A DNA stretch of 64,000 bases, taken from the NCBI RefSeq assembly GCF_003261575.2, contig NZ_CP036176.1:53222-117221 (forward strand), in the 5' to 3' direction. Shown here one piece after another: positions 9,929-17,337 of this stretch. The stretch's first letter is position 1, and every line of letters begins with the position of its first letter. The notes below the pieces were generated by a model. That model was not told where the DNA came from and made no database searches. It saw only the letters and a list, made by a program, of their open reading frames with translations. Made by a program: the position numbers and the translations under genes. This DNA is from Klebsiella huaxiensis (lineage in GTDB: Bacteria; Pseudomonadota; Gammaproteobacteria; Enterobacterales; Enterobacteriaceae).

Positions 9929-10094
9929 CTGCTCTCCAATGACTAGTCTAAAAACTAGTATTAAGACTATCACTTATTTAAGTGATATTGGTTGTCTGGA
10001 GATTCAGGGGGCCAGTCTATTTTCCAAGCGGACCCCTTAATGACTAGCAGCCTGGAAGTACGCTGTGTGCCAAATCCAAAAATAGTCATTCACA

Positions 10095-10122
10095 CCCTGA
10101 ATCACTTTAAAGTGATTCAGGG
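10095..10122. repeat. Perfect 28-bp palindrome
   Basis: CCCTGAATCACTTT is followed directly by its exact reverse complement, with no spacer. It lies between the Tn3-type terminus at 10036 and the CoA-disulfide reductase gene and has no T-run. The remainder of the 10037-10209 gap is AT-rich and shows no gene. Confidence 0.7.
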
Positions 10123-10209
10123 TATGCGCTTATAGCTGCCATTCAAGGCGTTAATAATTTTTGTAGATTTTCTATTCCATATAATATGTTTTCAACGAAT
10201 CTGGAGAAA

Positions 10210-10237
10210 TGAAGTGCCATGTGTGTATGGCACTTCA
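10210..10237 (-). terminator. Hairpin after the CoA-disulfide reductase gene
   Basis: TGAAGTGCCAT and ATGGCACTTCA form an 11-bp stem around a 6-base loop just beyond the stop codon at 10242. On the minus strand it is followed by only a short T stretch, so termination is likely but weak. Confidence 0.5.
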
Positions 10238-10241
10238 TCTC

Positions 10242-11900
10242 TTATTTACTCATTGACTCCGTTACCGTCTGCCAGGTTATGAAACCACCACTCAGATTAT
10301 ATGTCCGGAAGCCGTGAGCCTGCAGAATACGGTATGCCACATGCCCGCGCAGGCCACTCTGACATCCTATAAAAATTTCTTTATCTTTAGGCAATTTTCC
10401 AAGGTTTTCCCGCAGGGAATCAAGAGGGATGGATAGCGCGTCAGGATATTCACCAAATTGTTTCAGTTCGGCAGGAGAGCGAATATCAAGTAAACAATAA
10501 CTGCCCGGTTCCCGTTGTAACACATCGCTGACATGACATATGACCGTATCTCCTTTCATTACATTTGTCGCCACCATACCAGCCTGGTTAACGACGTCCC
10601 TTGCACTGTTAAAAGGTGGAGCATAAGTCAGCTCAAGATGTTCGAGATCGTTGACGGTAAGCCCCGCGCGCTGTGCGACAGACAGGACATCGATGCGTTT
10701 ATCAACCCCTTTTTTCCCTGATGCCTGAGCCCCGAGAATTTTACCGGTATCGGGGCTGAACAGCAGTTTCAGACTGATCATCGTTGCCCCCGGGTAGTAA
10801 CCGGCATGATCAGCGGCATGGACGTAAACCTTCTCGTATCGGGTGCCATGAACTTTCAGCTGCTTTTCATTCGCACCGACGCTGCCAATACTCAGCGAAA
10901 ATACCTTACAAATGGATGTCCCCTGACTGCCATGGTAAAGGCTGTGACGATCTAGCATGTTATCAGCAGCAATGCGTCCCTGGCGGTTGGCGGGCCCTGC
11001 CAGAGGAAAATTAGCGGGTTCCTGAAAGACAAAGTCTGGGGTTTCAACGGCATCCCCCACGGCGTAGATGTCAGGGATACTGGTCTGCATACAGGCATTG
11101 ACGCTTATGCCTCCCCGTTTACCCACTGCGAGCCCGGCTCCTGTGGCAAGGCTGTTCTCAGGTTTTACCCCGATGGCGAGAATAACCATGTCGGTCTGCA
11201 GAAACCCACCCTCAGACAGTGCAACGCGGAATCCCGTCTCTGTCCGCAGTACCTCGGTGAGCGCCGTTCTGAGACGCAGATCCACGCCATGACTCCGGAT
11301 TTCCTGATGCAGGGCAGATGCCATTTCAGGATCAACCGGAGCCATAACCTGTTCCCCCATCTCCAGCAGGGTCACATTGATCCCCCGTTCGCTCAGAGCC
11401 TCCATCACTTCAAGTCCGATAAATCCCCCCCCGACAAGCGTGGTGTGAGCTACGTGATGTTGCTCAATCCACCCCAGGATAGCATCCATGTCAGTAAGAT
11501 TTCGCAGCGTAAAGACACCCTCTTCCTGTAGCCCGGGCAAAGGAGGGACAACCGGAGCGGCGCCGGTACTGAGGAGCAGACGATCCCATTCTTCGCTATA
11601 GACCTCCCCTGAGGTCAGATTTTTAACCGTCACCGTTTTATTAACCGGATCCACTGACGTCACTTCATGACAGATACGGACGTCTATGTTAAAGCGGGAT
11701 TTAAAATCCTCCGGGGTTTTCAGAATCAGTGACTGCCTTAAAGGAATTTTTCCGCCTATATGATAAGGTAATCCACAGTTGGCGAAAGAGACATCGCTTC
11801 CCCGTTCAAACACAACAATACTGACATCCTCTGATAACCGACGAGCTCTGGCTGCAGCGGATGCCCCGCCGGCAACACCACCAACAATCACTATTTTCAT
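10242..11900 (-). CDS. CoA-disulfide reductase with C-terminal rhodanese domain (552 aa)
   Basis: Flavoprotein of the pyridine-nucleotide disulfide oxidoreductase family, CoADR-Rhd type, which in characterised relatives reduces CoA disulfide or CoA persulfide and passes sulfane sulfur. The FAD motif GGVAGGASAAARARR opens the protein. The single redox cysteine is C42 in SFANCGLPYHIGG, instead of the CxxxxC of glutathione reductase. A second nucleotide site (VGGGFIGLEVMEAL) and YAVGDAVE follow. A rhodanese domain occupies the last 100 residues, with its cysteine at about 513 in IGCQSGLRG. The start MKIVIVGG is preferred; an upstream in-frame start adds nine residues. It is divergent from an ArsR-family gene 161 bases away. 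Confidence 0.9.
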   Translation of the reverse strand: MKIVIVGGVAGGASAAARARRLSEDVSIVVFERGSDVSFANCGLPYHIGGKIPLRQSLILKTPEDFKSRFNIDVRICHEVTSVDPVNKTVTVKNLTSGEVYSEEWDRLLLSTGAAPVVPPLPGLQEEGVFTLRNLTDMDAILGWIEQHHVAHTTLVGGGFIGLEVMEALSERGINVTLLEMGEQVMAPVDPEMASALHQEIRSHGVDLRLRTALTEVLRTETGFRVALSEGGFLQTDMVILAIGVKPENSLATGAGLAVGKRGGISVNACMQTSIPDIYAVGDAVETPDFVFQEPANFPLAGPANRQGRIAADNMLDRHSLYHGSQGTSICKVFSLSIGSVGANEKQLKVHGTRYEKVYVHAADHAGYYPGATMISLKLLFSPDTGKILGAQASGKKGVDKRIDVLSVAQRAGLTVNDLEHLELTYAPPFNSARDVVNQAGMVATNVMKGDTVICHVSDVLQREPGSYCLLDIRSPAELKQFGEYPDALSIPLDSLRENLGKLPKDKEIFIGCQSGLRGHVAYRILQAHGFRTYNLSGGFITWQTVTESMSK

Positions 11901-12061
11901 TACATCCTCTCTGTTCACCCGGGGCAAAAATGCCTGCCAGATATAATCGTTTCCCCGGGCCGGCAGGACGCTGCAGACCTGACGAACACGATGGCAAAAT
12001 TACGATACCGTCAGTATACTAAATTATATTATATAAAAACACATAGTATGAGAAATCAGCA

Positions 12062-12412
12062 ATGCTCATGAATGAAGACACAAAACGTCAGACAGATATG
12101 AAGAATGCGGCCCTGAGGGCAGCAGATGTCTTACGGGGACTGGCCAACAGCGACCGGTTGCTGTTGATGTGTCAGTTAAGCCTGGGGGAAGCGAATGTGG
12201 CCGGGCTGGAAGCGGCGGTCGGTATCACTCAGCCGACCCTGTCCCAGCAGCTGGGTGTCATGCGCCGCCTGAAGCTGGTCGAGACCCGACGGGCAGGTAA
12301 AATGGTATATTACCGTATTGAGGATAACCGTATCATGACGTTGTTAAATACCTTATATGATCTCTACTGCCCGCAGGCAGGCACCGGTAAAGGAAGCCAT
12401 AACAACGAATAA
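12062..12412 (+). CDS. ArsR-family regulator of the persulfide-sensing BigR/YgaV/SqrR type (116 aa)
   Basis: Winged-helix repressor. The helix-turn-helix is ITQPTLSQQLGVMRRLKLVETRRAGKMVYYRI. It lacks the ELCVC arsenite site of classical ArsR but has two cysteines, C37 (LLLMCQLS) and C103 (LYDLYCPQ). These lie in the places where BigR, YgaV and SqrR form a disulfide or tetrasulfide with sulfane sulfur. Divergence from the CoA-disulfide reductase with a rhodanese domain supports a role as its sulfur-responsive regulator. The function is inferred from cysteine positions and context. ATG at 12062 was taken; 12068 is also possible. Confidence 0.82.
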   Translation: MLMNEDTKRQTDMKNAALRAADVLRGLANSDRLLLMCQLSLGEANVAGLEAAVGITQPTLSQQLGVMRRLKLVETRRAGKMVYYRIEDNRIMTLLNTLYDLYCPQAGTGKGSHNNE

Positions 12413-12716
12413 TATGATCCTGCTTTCCCCGTAAACCGTTTTATCCGTGCATCATTAACCCTGTTCAGGCTGTGAAATGCCAGACCGGAACCTGCGATAC
12501 CTTAACGGGAAAACAACAGTGGTCCGGATATACCAGCCGATGATGCCCGTCACGGACTGTATTTCTCGTTCACGCATTCACTGATTAACCCACTGATTCA
12601 ATGGTGTTTAATACTGTGACGGTCAGAAAAAACAGCCACAGGAACACGGATGATTCTGCACTGTCAGTAATAGCCTGTGGCTGACAAACCGTTTTTTCTG
12701 CTGCCACGTGGTGACA
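12413..12716. other. Intergenic region with a large hairpin downstream of dps
   Basis: No gene was seen in these 304 bases. A two-part hairpin lies at 12624-12700: outer arms CAGAAAAAAC and GTTTTTTCTG, inner arms CAGCCACAGG and CCTGTGGCTG. It can serve as a terminator for both the regulator (plus) and dps (minus). Confidence 0.6.
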
Positions 12717-13193
12717 TTATTCAAGCAGGCTACGCAACATCCAGGCAGTTTTCTCATGTAACTGGATACGTTGTGTAAGCAGATCTGCTGTGGCTTCATC
12801 ATTCGCATTATTAACGAGCGGGAACAGGGAGCGTGCAGTTTTAACCACGGTCTCCTGGCCCTGGACAAGATTTTCAATCATGTTTTTTGCTGCCGGAATA
12901 TCCTTATCTTCATTAACCGCTGTTAGACGTGAAAATTCATGATATGTGCCGGGCGCGAAGCATCCGAGCGAGCGTATACGTTCAGCGATATCATCAACGG
13001 CAGTGGCCAGCTCATTGTATTGATTTTCAAACATTAAATGTAAGCTGTTAAACATGGGGCCAGTTACATTCCAGTGATAGTAATGTGTTTTTATATACAG
13101 GGTATAGGTGTCAGCAAGAAGCCGGGACAGGCCGTCTGCAATCTCCACCCGGGATGATTCAGCAATACCAATATCAATGATTTGTTTACTCAT
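12717..13193 (-). CDS. dps: Dps-family DNA protection / miniferritin (158 aa)
   Basis: Stress protein that forms a 12-subunit shell, oxidises ferrous iron with peroxide and shields DNA. The ferroxidase ligands lie in HYYHWNVTGPMFNSLHLMFENQYNELATAVDDIAERIR, the Dps signature of H, D and E. The tail (LLTQRIQLHEKTAWMLRSLLE) is the usual final helix. Length is normal for small Dps proteins. It lies among thiol and stress genes in a minus-strand group, separated from the thioesterase by 115 bases. Confidence 0.92.
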   Translation of the reverse strand: MSKQIIDIGIAESSRVEIADGLSRLLADTYTLYIKTHYYHWNVTGPMFNSLHLMFENQYNELATAVDDIAERIRSLGCFAPGTYHEFSRLTAVNEDKDIPAAKNMIENLVQGQETVVKTARSLFPLVNNANDEATADLLTQRIQLHEKTAWMLRSLLE

Positions 13194-13307
13194 AACTACC
13201 TCTTACACGGTTTCAGTGGAATATACGATATGCGATTATTCTTTCCGGTCTGAGCAAAACACGCCTCAAATTTTTATAATAACCAGGTACACCTGTCGTC
13301 TGTCACA

Positions 13308-13745
13308 CTAGCGATGCGCCAGAGCAATATCCTGCGACGGAACAATGAATTTCGCCGTGGCACGTGCCACTGTCTGCTGTCCTTTTGTCAGCCATGCTTC
13401 AAGCAGGTAAATCCCCCTGCGTTGCCCAAGCAGTCTGGCACATACCATCAGTTTGTCTCCGGTACAAACGGGTGAAATGAATCTTACCGTCAGTTCAGCC
13501 GTCAGGGCTTGCACACCCTGCATGAACAAACAATGAGTCATTGCTGCATCCAGCAGGGTACTCGTCATTCCGCCATGTAAAAGACCCGTATACCCCTGAT
13601 GCCTGTGATTGGCCGTGTAGTCCGCACATACAGAGCCATCCGGGTGCTCTGAAAACATTAAGTTCACCGTATCAGGGTTGTTGTCGCGGGAACTACAGAC
13701 CATACAACAGGTATGGGCCTTTCTGGCATCAAGATAACAATTCAT
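13308..13745 (-). CDS. PaaI-type hotdog thioesterase (145 aa)
   Basis: Predicted acyl-CoA thioesterase. The hotdog core reads NHRHQGYTGLLHGGMTSTLLDAAMTHCL, containing the HGG(x)8D arrangement of PaaI-type enzymes, then ELTVRFISPVCTGDKLMVCARLLGQRRGIYLLEAWL. The N-terminus has several cysteines (HTCCMVCSS). The substrate cannot be told. Position near a CoA-disulfide reductase suggests a link to CoA thiol metabolism, which is inference. Confidence 0.85.
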   Translation of the reverse strand: MNCYLDARKAHTCCMVCSSRDNNPDTVNLMFSEHPDGSVCADYTANHRHQGYTGLLHGGMTSTLLDAAMTHCLFMQGVQALTAELTVRFISPVCTGDKLMVCARLLGQRRGIYLLEAWLTKGQQTVARATAKFIVPSQDIALAHR

Positions 13746-13905
13746 CTGTTTCTGCTCAGCGTCCGGTTGTACTGACGGGAGGCATCCGGAATTCAGTCAG
13801 CTGAGGGGCTCCCCCGGCATCATTACTGCCTCCTCCACACATTCCGGCTCCTGGTTTATACACAATACGGGTCTGATAAAAATCACCGCCCGTGATGAAA
13901 TAAAC

Positions 13906-14367
13906 TCATGAATGGCAACAGCGCCCGTTTCCGTGATGATGCTGACGCCCACCCTGGCACGCATTTTCTGCTGTGTTCCCGTCAGAGTGACAGCATTTTT
14001 TCCCTTTCGCCTCATGATGAAAGGACTGGCGTCCCTGCTCCGGCTTATTCAGTTCAGTCAGAACACGGGTATCCGGATCACACAGTTCAGTGAACAAACG
14101 ACGACCACAGTCAGTCTGGTACACCGCGATCTGATGCCCCAGTAATTTACCCAGCATCCGTTCCCCGATGTTACGGACCACAACGCGGCTGACTTGCTGT
14201 TGAACCAGCAGGTCAACCAGCTTCCGTTTACCTGAACAATCTGCGCCCAGCGCGGGATTTTCTGTCCGGCTGAGCTCCACACCGCGCTCATCCACCAGGA
14301 CAAGGTGACTCGCTTTGGTAAAATGATTTGCTACCCGGTCGTCATTCACTGGAATGGCTGTGATCAT
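13906..14367 (-). CDS. NifX/NifB-type dinitrogenase cofactor domain protein with Cys/His-rich tail (153 aa)
   Basis: The fold of the NifX/NafY/NifB C-terminal family is recognisable: MITAIPVNDDRVANHFTKASHLVLVDERG, then CSGKRKLVDLLVQQQVSRVVVRNIGERMLGKLLGHQIAVYQ. The last 35 residues are rich in Cys and His (KKCCH, GGRQHHHGNGRCCHS), suggesting metal binding. Such stand-alone proteins occur with DUF134 regulators outside nitrogen fixation and their role is unknown. It overlaps the DUF134 gene by 26 bases, indicating co-transcription. An alternative frame at 13797-14015 covers the tail region, so a frameshift near the 3' end cannot be excluded. Confidence 0.75.
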   Translation of the reverse strand: MITAIPVNDDRVANHFTKASHLVLVDERGVELSRTENPALGADCSGKRKLVDLLVQQQVSRVVVRNIGERMLGKLLGHQIAVYQTDCGRRLFTELCDPDTRVLTELNKPEQGRQSFHHEAKGKKCCHSDGNTAENACQGGRQHHHGNGRCCHS

Positions 14368-14662
14368 CTTGTGTAACTCCTTCCCTTTCAGAGTGCATTA
14401 TTAAGGCCTTGCCCTGAGTGAGACAGTCCACAACCTTAAAACGGGCTGCTTTCAGGACATTGGCCAGTGTCTGCCTTGAAACCCCCATTGCAACAGCCGC
14501 TTCCTGCTGTTGCATGCCCAGTAAATCGACCAGCCGTAACGCTTCAAACTCATCTTCTTTTAAATGAACATGTTCAAGCTGGCTCATCGGTCGCGCATTG
14601 GGCTTAAAACAGGTATCCGCAGGGCGGCCACAGATGTTACGGGGAATTCTGGGTCTTGGCAT
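14342..14662 (-). CDS. DUF134 (UPF0251) DNA-binding protein (106 aa)
   Basis: Small predicted regulator. MPRPRIPRNICGRPADTCFKPNARP carries the Cys-rich N-terminal signature of UPF0251, and DEFEALRLVDLLGMQQQEAAVAMGVSRQTLANVLKAARFKVVDCL is a sigma-70 region 4-like helix-turn-helix. GGAG lies five bases before the ATG. It is first in an overlapping pair with the NifX-like gene. Two direct repeats just upstream (14676-14691 and 14705-14720) suggest autoregulation. The ligand is unknown; the cysteines suggest a metal or redox signal. Confidence 0.85.
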   Translation of the reverse strand: MPRPRIPRNICGRPADTCFKPNARPMSQLEHVHLKEDEFEALRLVDLLGMQQQEAAVAMGVSRQTLANVLKAARFKVVDCLTQGKALIMHSEREGVTQDDHSHSSE

Positions 14663-14675
14663 GAAGGCTCCTTAT

Positions 14676-14720
14676 TGGCATATGCTATATATACACTCAT
14701 AAACTGGCATATGCAATATA
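14676..14720. promoter_or_regulatory. Duplicated 16-bp motif upstream of the DUF134 gene
   Basis: TGGCATATGCTATATA (14676-14691) and TGGCATATGCAATATA (14705-14720) are direct repeats 29 bases apart, each containing the palindrome GCATATGC. They start 14 bases upstream of the DUF134 ATG and probably overlap its promoter. Confidence 0.65.
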
Positions 14721-14821
14721 CTCTGCTCACCGGTGGAGAATTTTTTGCTTTACCCTGGAGTCTGTAAGTGGGCAGCAGGTCATGAGAGATGAAGAGAAAG
14801 AAAACAGATACTGTATGAGAC

Positions 14822-15391
14822 TCAATTTAAAGTGCTGCCATAAGGGGGTCGTCTCAGAAAACGGAAAATAAAGCACGCTAAGCCGGTGGCAGCGGTCGCA
14901 ATGGCCTGAACTTCCCCGCACCGACCTTGGCACTGCTGCGCCATAGGTAATCGCCGGTCAGGTTGATATGCTCCCACCCCAGCGGGGACAGATAGGGCGA
15001 ATGATTGGATCACCGCCTTGCCGTCGCTGCTCGCAGCAGCCAGCTTCATGGCCAGCGCCGCCTCGTGAGTCTGCGCGTCAAAGTTTCTGAACTTGGTCGC
15101 ATCAGCGCCGAGGTAAGCAAGGATGCGCATTTTTTCAGTAAGCGGTGGCTCGGGGTGTGCAGCAACTTTTGGGGCGAGCTGAACGACCTGAACCCATTCC
15201 TCCTGCGAAATCGCACCGGTAATAGCCTGCATGTTGCGCCCGAGTTCCTGCATGATCTTGCGTAGCGCCAGTGGCTCAACCTGGGTAGCGTCACCAGCCC
15301 AAGCTGGCAACTGAAAACCCCATAAAAGCAGGCAGGCCGTAACGGTCAGGGTGATAGTTCCAAATGCGTGGCTGTGTTTGCGGTGGGTCAT
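14822..15391 (-). pseudogene. Secreted helical protein, probably cytochrome c'/b562-like, C-terminus replaced by transposon end
   Basis: The start at 15391 has AGGAG seven bases upstream. Residues 1-32 form a signal peptide ending near PAWA-GDATQ. The mature part (LRKIMQELGRNMQAITGAISQEEWVQVV, HPEPPLTEKMRIL, AALAMKLAAASSDGKAVIQSF) resembles the four-helix cytochrome c'/b562 class, in which a CxxCH heme motif usually follows at about this point. From about 15000 the frame runs through the tnpA remnant in another frame and the terminal repeat, so the native C-terminus is lost. The cytochrome assignment is tentative. It is last in the exporter operon, 29 bases after the ATPase gene. Confidence 0.6.
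14878..15001 (-). pseudogene. tnpA: Tn3-family tnpA, 3' terminal remnant
   Basis: The minus-strand frame reads YLSPLGWEHINLTGDYLWRSSAK and ends PLRPLPPA-stop inside the 38-bp repeat. This is the invariant C-terminus of Tn3-family transposases; compare SPLGWAHILLTGEYLW at the end of the Tn5403-like TnpA. Everything upstream has been replaced by the exporter operon. Confidence 0.85.
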
Positions 15392-15419
15392 GAAATTCTC
15401 CTGTAATTCAATCGTTCTC

Positions 15420-16130
15420 TCATTCGAACTCCCGCCCTTCGCCAGCTTCCTCATGGGTCACGCCGTCGCGGATGTGGTAGATGCGCTTGAATGTGGGGAT
15501 GATCTTTTCGTCATGGGTGACGACGATGATGGCGGTCTCGAACTTCCGGGCCATGTCGTTGAGGATGCGGATTACAGCCATGGCGCGCTCGGAATCCAGC
15601 GGCGCAGTGGGTTCATCAGCCAGGATCACCGGCGGACGATTGACCAGTCCGCGCGCGATGGCGACCCGTTGCTGCTCGCCACCGGAGAGTTGCGAGGGCA
15701 TTGCGCGAGCTCGGTGTTGCACATCAAGCGCTGTGAGCAATTCCAGTGCCTTCGCGCGCGACTCTCCATTCGCGACGCCTGCAAGCATCGGCAGCAGCGC
15801 CACGTTGTCGGTGACATCGAGAAACGGAATCAGGTACGGCGCCTGGAAAACGAAACCGATCTTGTCACGCCGTAAGGCGCGCAGGTCGCGGACTTTCCAG
15901 CCATCGGCGTAGATCACTTCATCGCCCAGCGTCATGCGACCGGCGGTCGGTTCGATCACCGCACCCAGACACTTGAGCAGCGTGCTCTTGCCGGACCCGG
16001 AAGGGCCGATCAGTCCCACCACTTCACCAGGCGCAACATGCATATTCACGTCTCTCAAGGCAAAGACAGCGGTGTCACCATCGCCATACCGCTTGCTTAA
16101 ACTTTCGATGTGTATCCCTTTGCCACTCAT
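15420..16130 (-). CDS. ABC exporter ATPase, LolD/MacB/DevA type (236 aa)
   Basis: Cytoplasmic ATPase of a type VII-like ABC exporter. Walker A is GPSGSGKST near residue 43, the Q-loop is VFQAPYLIPFLDVTDNV, the signature is LSGGEQQRVAIARG, Walker B is VILADEPT and the H-loop is VVTHD. The ATG at 16130 has GGAGGT five bases upstream, inside the end of the permease gene, so translation is coupled. It pairs with the FtsX-type permease and HlyD-type adaptor encoded just upstream; the set has the DevBCA/MacAB composition. Confidence 0.94.
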   Translation of the reverse strand: MSGKGIHIESLSKRYGDGDTAVFALRDVNMHVAPGEVVGLIGPSGSGKSTLLKCLGAVIEPTAGRMTLGDEVIYADGWKVRDLRALRRDKIGFVFQAPYLIPFLDVTDNVALLPMLAGVANGESRAKALELLTALDVQHRARAMPSQLSGGEQQRVAIARGLVNRPPVILADEPTAPLDSERAMAVIRILNDMARKFETAIIVVTHDEKIIPTFKRIYHIRDGVTHEEAGEGREFE

Positions 16131-16131
16131 C

Positions 16132-17337
16132 TCAACCTCCAATGGCTTCGGCCGGATCGACCTTGAGTGCTATGCGAATGGCGACGAGGCTAGCTAGAAC
16201 GCAGATCACGAGCACGGCAAAAAAACCGGCGACAGAATCCATTGGCGTGAGCAGGACATATTTTGGAAAAGCCGGTGCTGAAAAGGTGGCTGTGATCTTG
16301 CCGACCACGAAGCCAATCACGCCCAGGGCGAGCGCCTGCTGCATGATCATCGCGGCGATGGTTCGGTTGCGTGTGCCGATGAGCTTCAACACCGCGATCT
16401 CACGGATTTTGTCCATCGTCAGCGAATAGATGATGAAGGCAACGATGGCCGCGCTAACGATGGCCAGAATCACAAGGAACATGCCGATCTGCTTGGCCGA
16501 GGTGGCGATCAGCTTGCCGACGAGGATGTCTTCCATCTGTGCCCGGGTGTAGACCGTCAAACGCTTCCAGCGCTGGATGGATTCGGCAACCTCGTCCGGC
16601 GCATGACCAGGTTTCAGAGTGACCAGCACGGCATTGACGAACGCGTTGCTGCTCTGTGAAGCAATCACGGCATCCAGCAAACCTGGATCACCGGGTCGAT
16701 TGAAGACCGGGTTGGCTTCGGTGCGACGCCGGCTTTGCCAGATGGCATCGTTGTCCTTGAGGAACTGGGCCTCCTGGGCATCTTTGAGCGGAATGAATAC
16801 CATCGGGTCGCCGCTGGACGACACCATGCGCCGTGTCAGCCCCACGACGGTGTAATGATTGCGGCGAATGGCAAGACGATCTCCCAGTTTGAAGCCGGTG
16901 GCGATGTCGGCCACAGCCTCGTAGTGACCGCGCGTGATCTGGCGTCCAGCGACGAGATAAGGAGGCCATCCGGGTGTAGCCCCCAACGCACCGGGCGCGA
17001 TGCCGACCACCATGGTGCGTACATCACTCTCGCCCTTGCGTACCTGCATGGTCAGGTAGGTCGCGTTCGCTGCCTGTGAGACTCCCGGCATGGCGAGAAT
17101 GGCGCGATACACGTCATCGTTGAGGCTGGACGACTCCGCATAAGGACCCAGAGTATCCTTTTGCACCACCCAAAGGTCAGCGCCACTGTTGTCGAGCAAC
17201 GCCTTGCCGTCGTCCACCATGCCTCGGTACACCCCAGCCATGACTAGGGTGACGCCGATCAGCAGACCCAGACCGATGCCGGTGAAGACGAATTTCCCCC
17301 AGGCATGGAGAATGTCGCGGCCGGCCAGGCTGATCAT
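16132..17337 (-). CDS. ABC exporter permease, FtsX/DevC type (401 aa)
   Basis: Inner-membrane permease. One N-terminal membrane helix (about residues 15-36), a large periplasmic domain (MYRGMVDDGKALLDN... to the AESIQRWKRLTVYTRAQ region) and three C-terminal helices (IGMFLVILAIVSAAIVAFIIYSLTMD, IAAMIMQQALALGVIGFVVG, AGFFAVLVICVLASLVAIRIALK) give the FtsX-like topology. VDPAEAIGG at the end is the usual closing motif of such permeases. The start codon overlaps the stop of the hlyD gene. The substrate is unknown; the periplasmic domain suggests extraction from the periplasm or inner membrane. Confidence 0.92.
   Translation of the reverse strand: MISLAGRDILHAWGKFVFTGIGLGLLIGVTLVMAGVYRGMVDDGKALLDNSGADLWVVQKDTLGPYAESSSLNDDVYRAILAMPGVSQAANATYLTMQVRKGESDVRTMVVGIAPGALGATPGWPPYLVAGRQITRGHYEAVADIATGFKLGDRLAIRRNHYTVVGLTRRMVSSSGDPMVFIPLKDAQEAQFLKDNDAIWQSRRRTEANPVFNRPGDPGLLDAVIASQSSNAFVNAVLVTLKPGHAPDEVAESIQRWKRLTVYTRAQMEDILVGKLIATSAKQIGMFLVILAIVSAAIVAFIIYSLTMDKIREIAVLKLIGTRNRTIAAMIMQQALALGVIGFVVGKITATFSAPAFPKYVLLTPMDSVAGFFAVLVICVLASLVAIRIALKVDPAEAIGG

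Larger units (their letters stand above)
8689..10019 (-). mobile_element. IS2: IS2 (IS3 family), complete, 1331 bp
   Basis: The right end TGGATTTGCCCCTATATTTC and the left end TAGACTGGCCCCCTGAATC (minus strand) are the IS2 termini, and the distance of 1331 bp is the IS2 length. A perfect 5-bp target duplication TTTTC flanks it (8684-8688 and 10020-10024), so insertion was simple. It interrupts the 38-bp terminal repeat of a Tn3-family element, which should block transposition of that element from this side. Confidence 0.97.
2386..10036. mobile_element. Second Tn3-family element: truncated tnpA, tnpR, chrA-padR, arsB'-arsC
   Basis: The divergent tnpA (minus) and tnpR (plus) pair is followed by cargo and closed on the right by a 38-bp Tn3-type repeat split by IS2 (8663-8688 plus 10025-10036; outer end GGGGTCCGCTTGG on the minus strand). 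The left terminus was removed when the Tn5403-like element inserted at 2385. That one transposon spans all of this is an inference from gene order: the left mate of the right repeat is not in the window, and the chrA block carries a different, Tn402-like end at 7590-7609, so the cargo is itself composite. Confidence 0.6.

Noticed and set aside
13797..14015. 72-codon minus-strand frame overlapping the NifX-like gene's end
   Set aside because: It shares the DNA of the Cys/His-rich tail in another frame. It was kept only as a possible sign of a frameshift, since the tail in the main frame looks meaningful.
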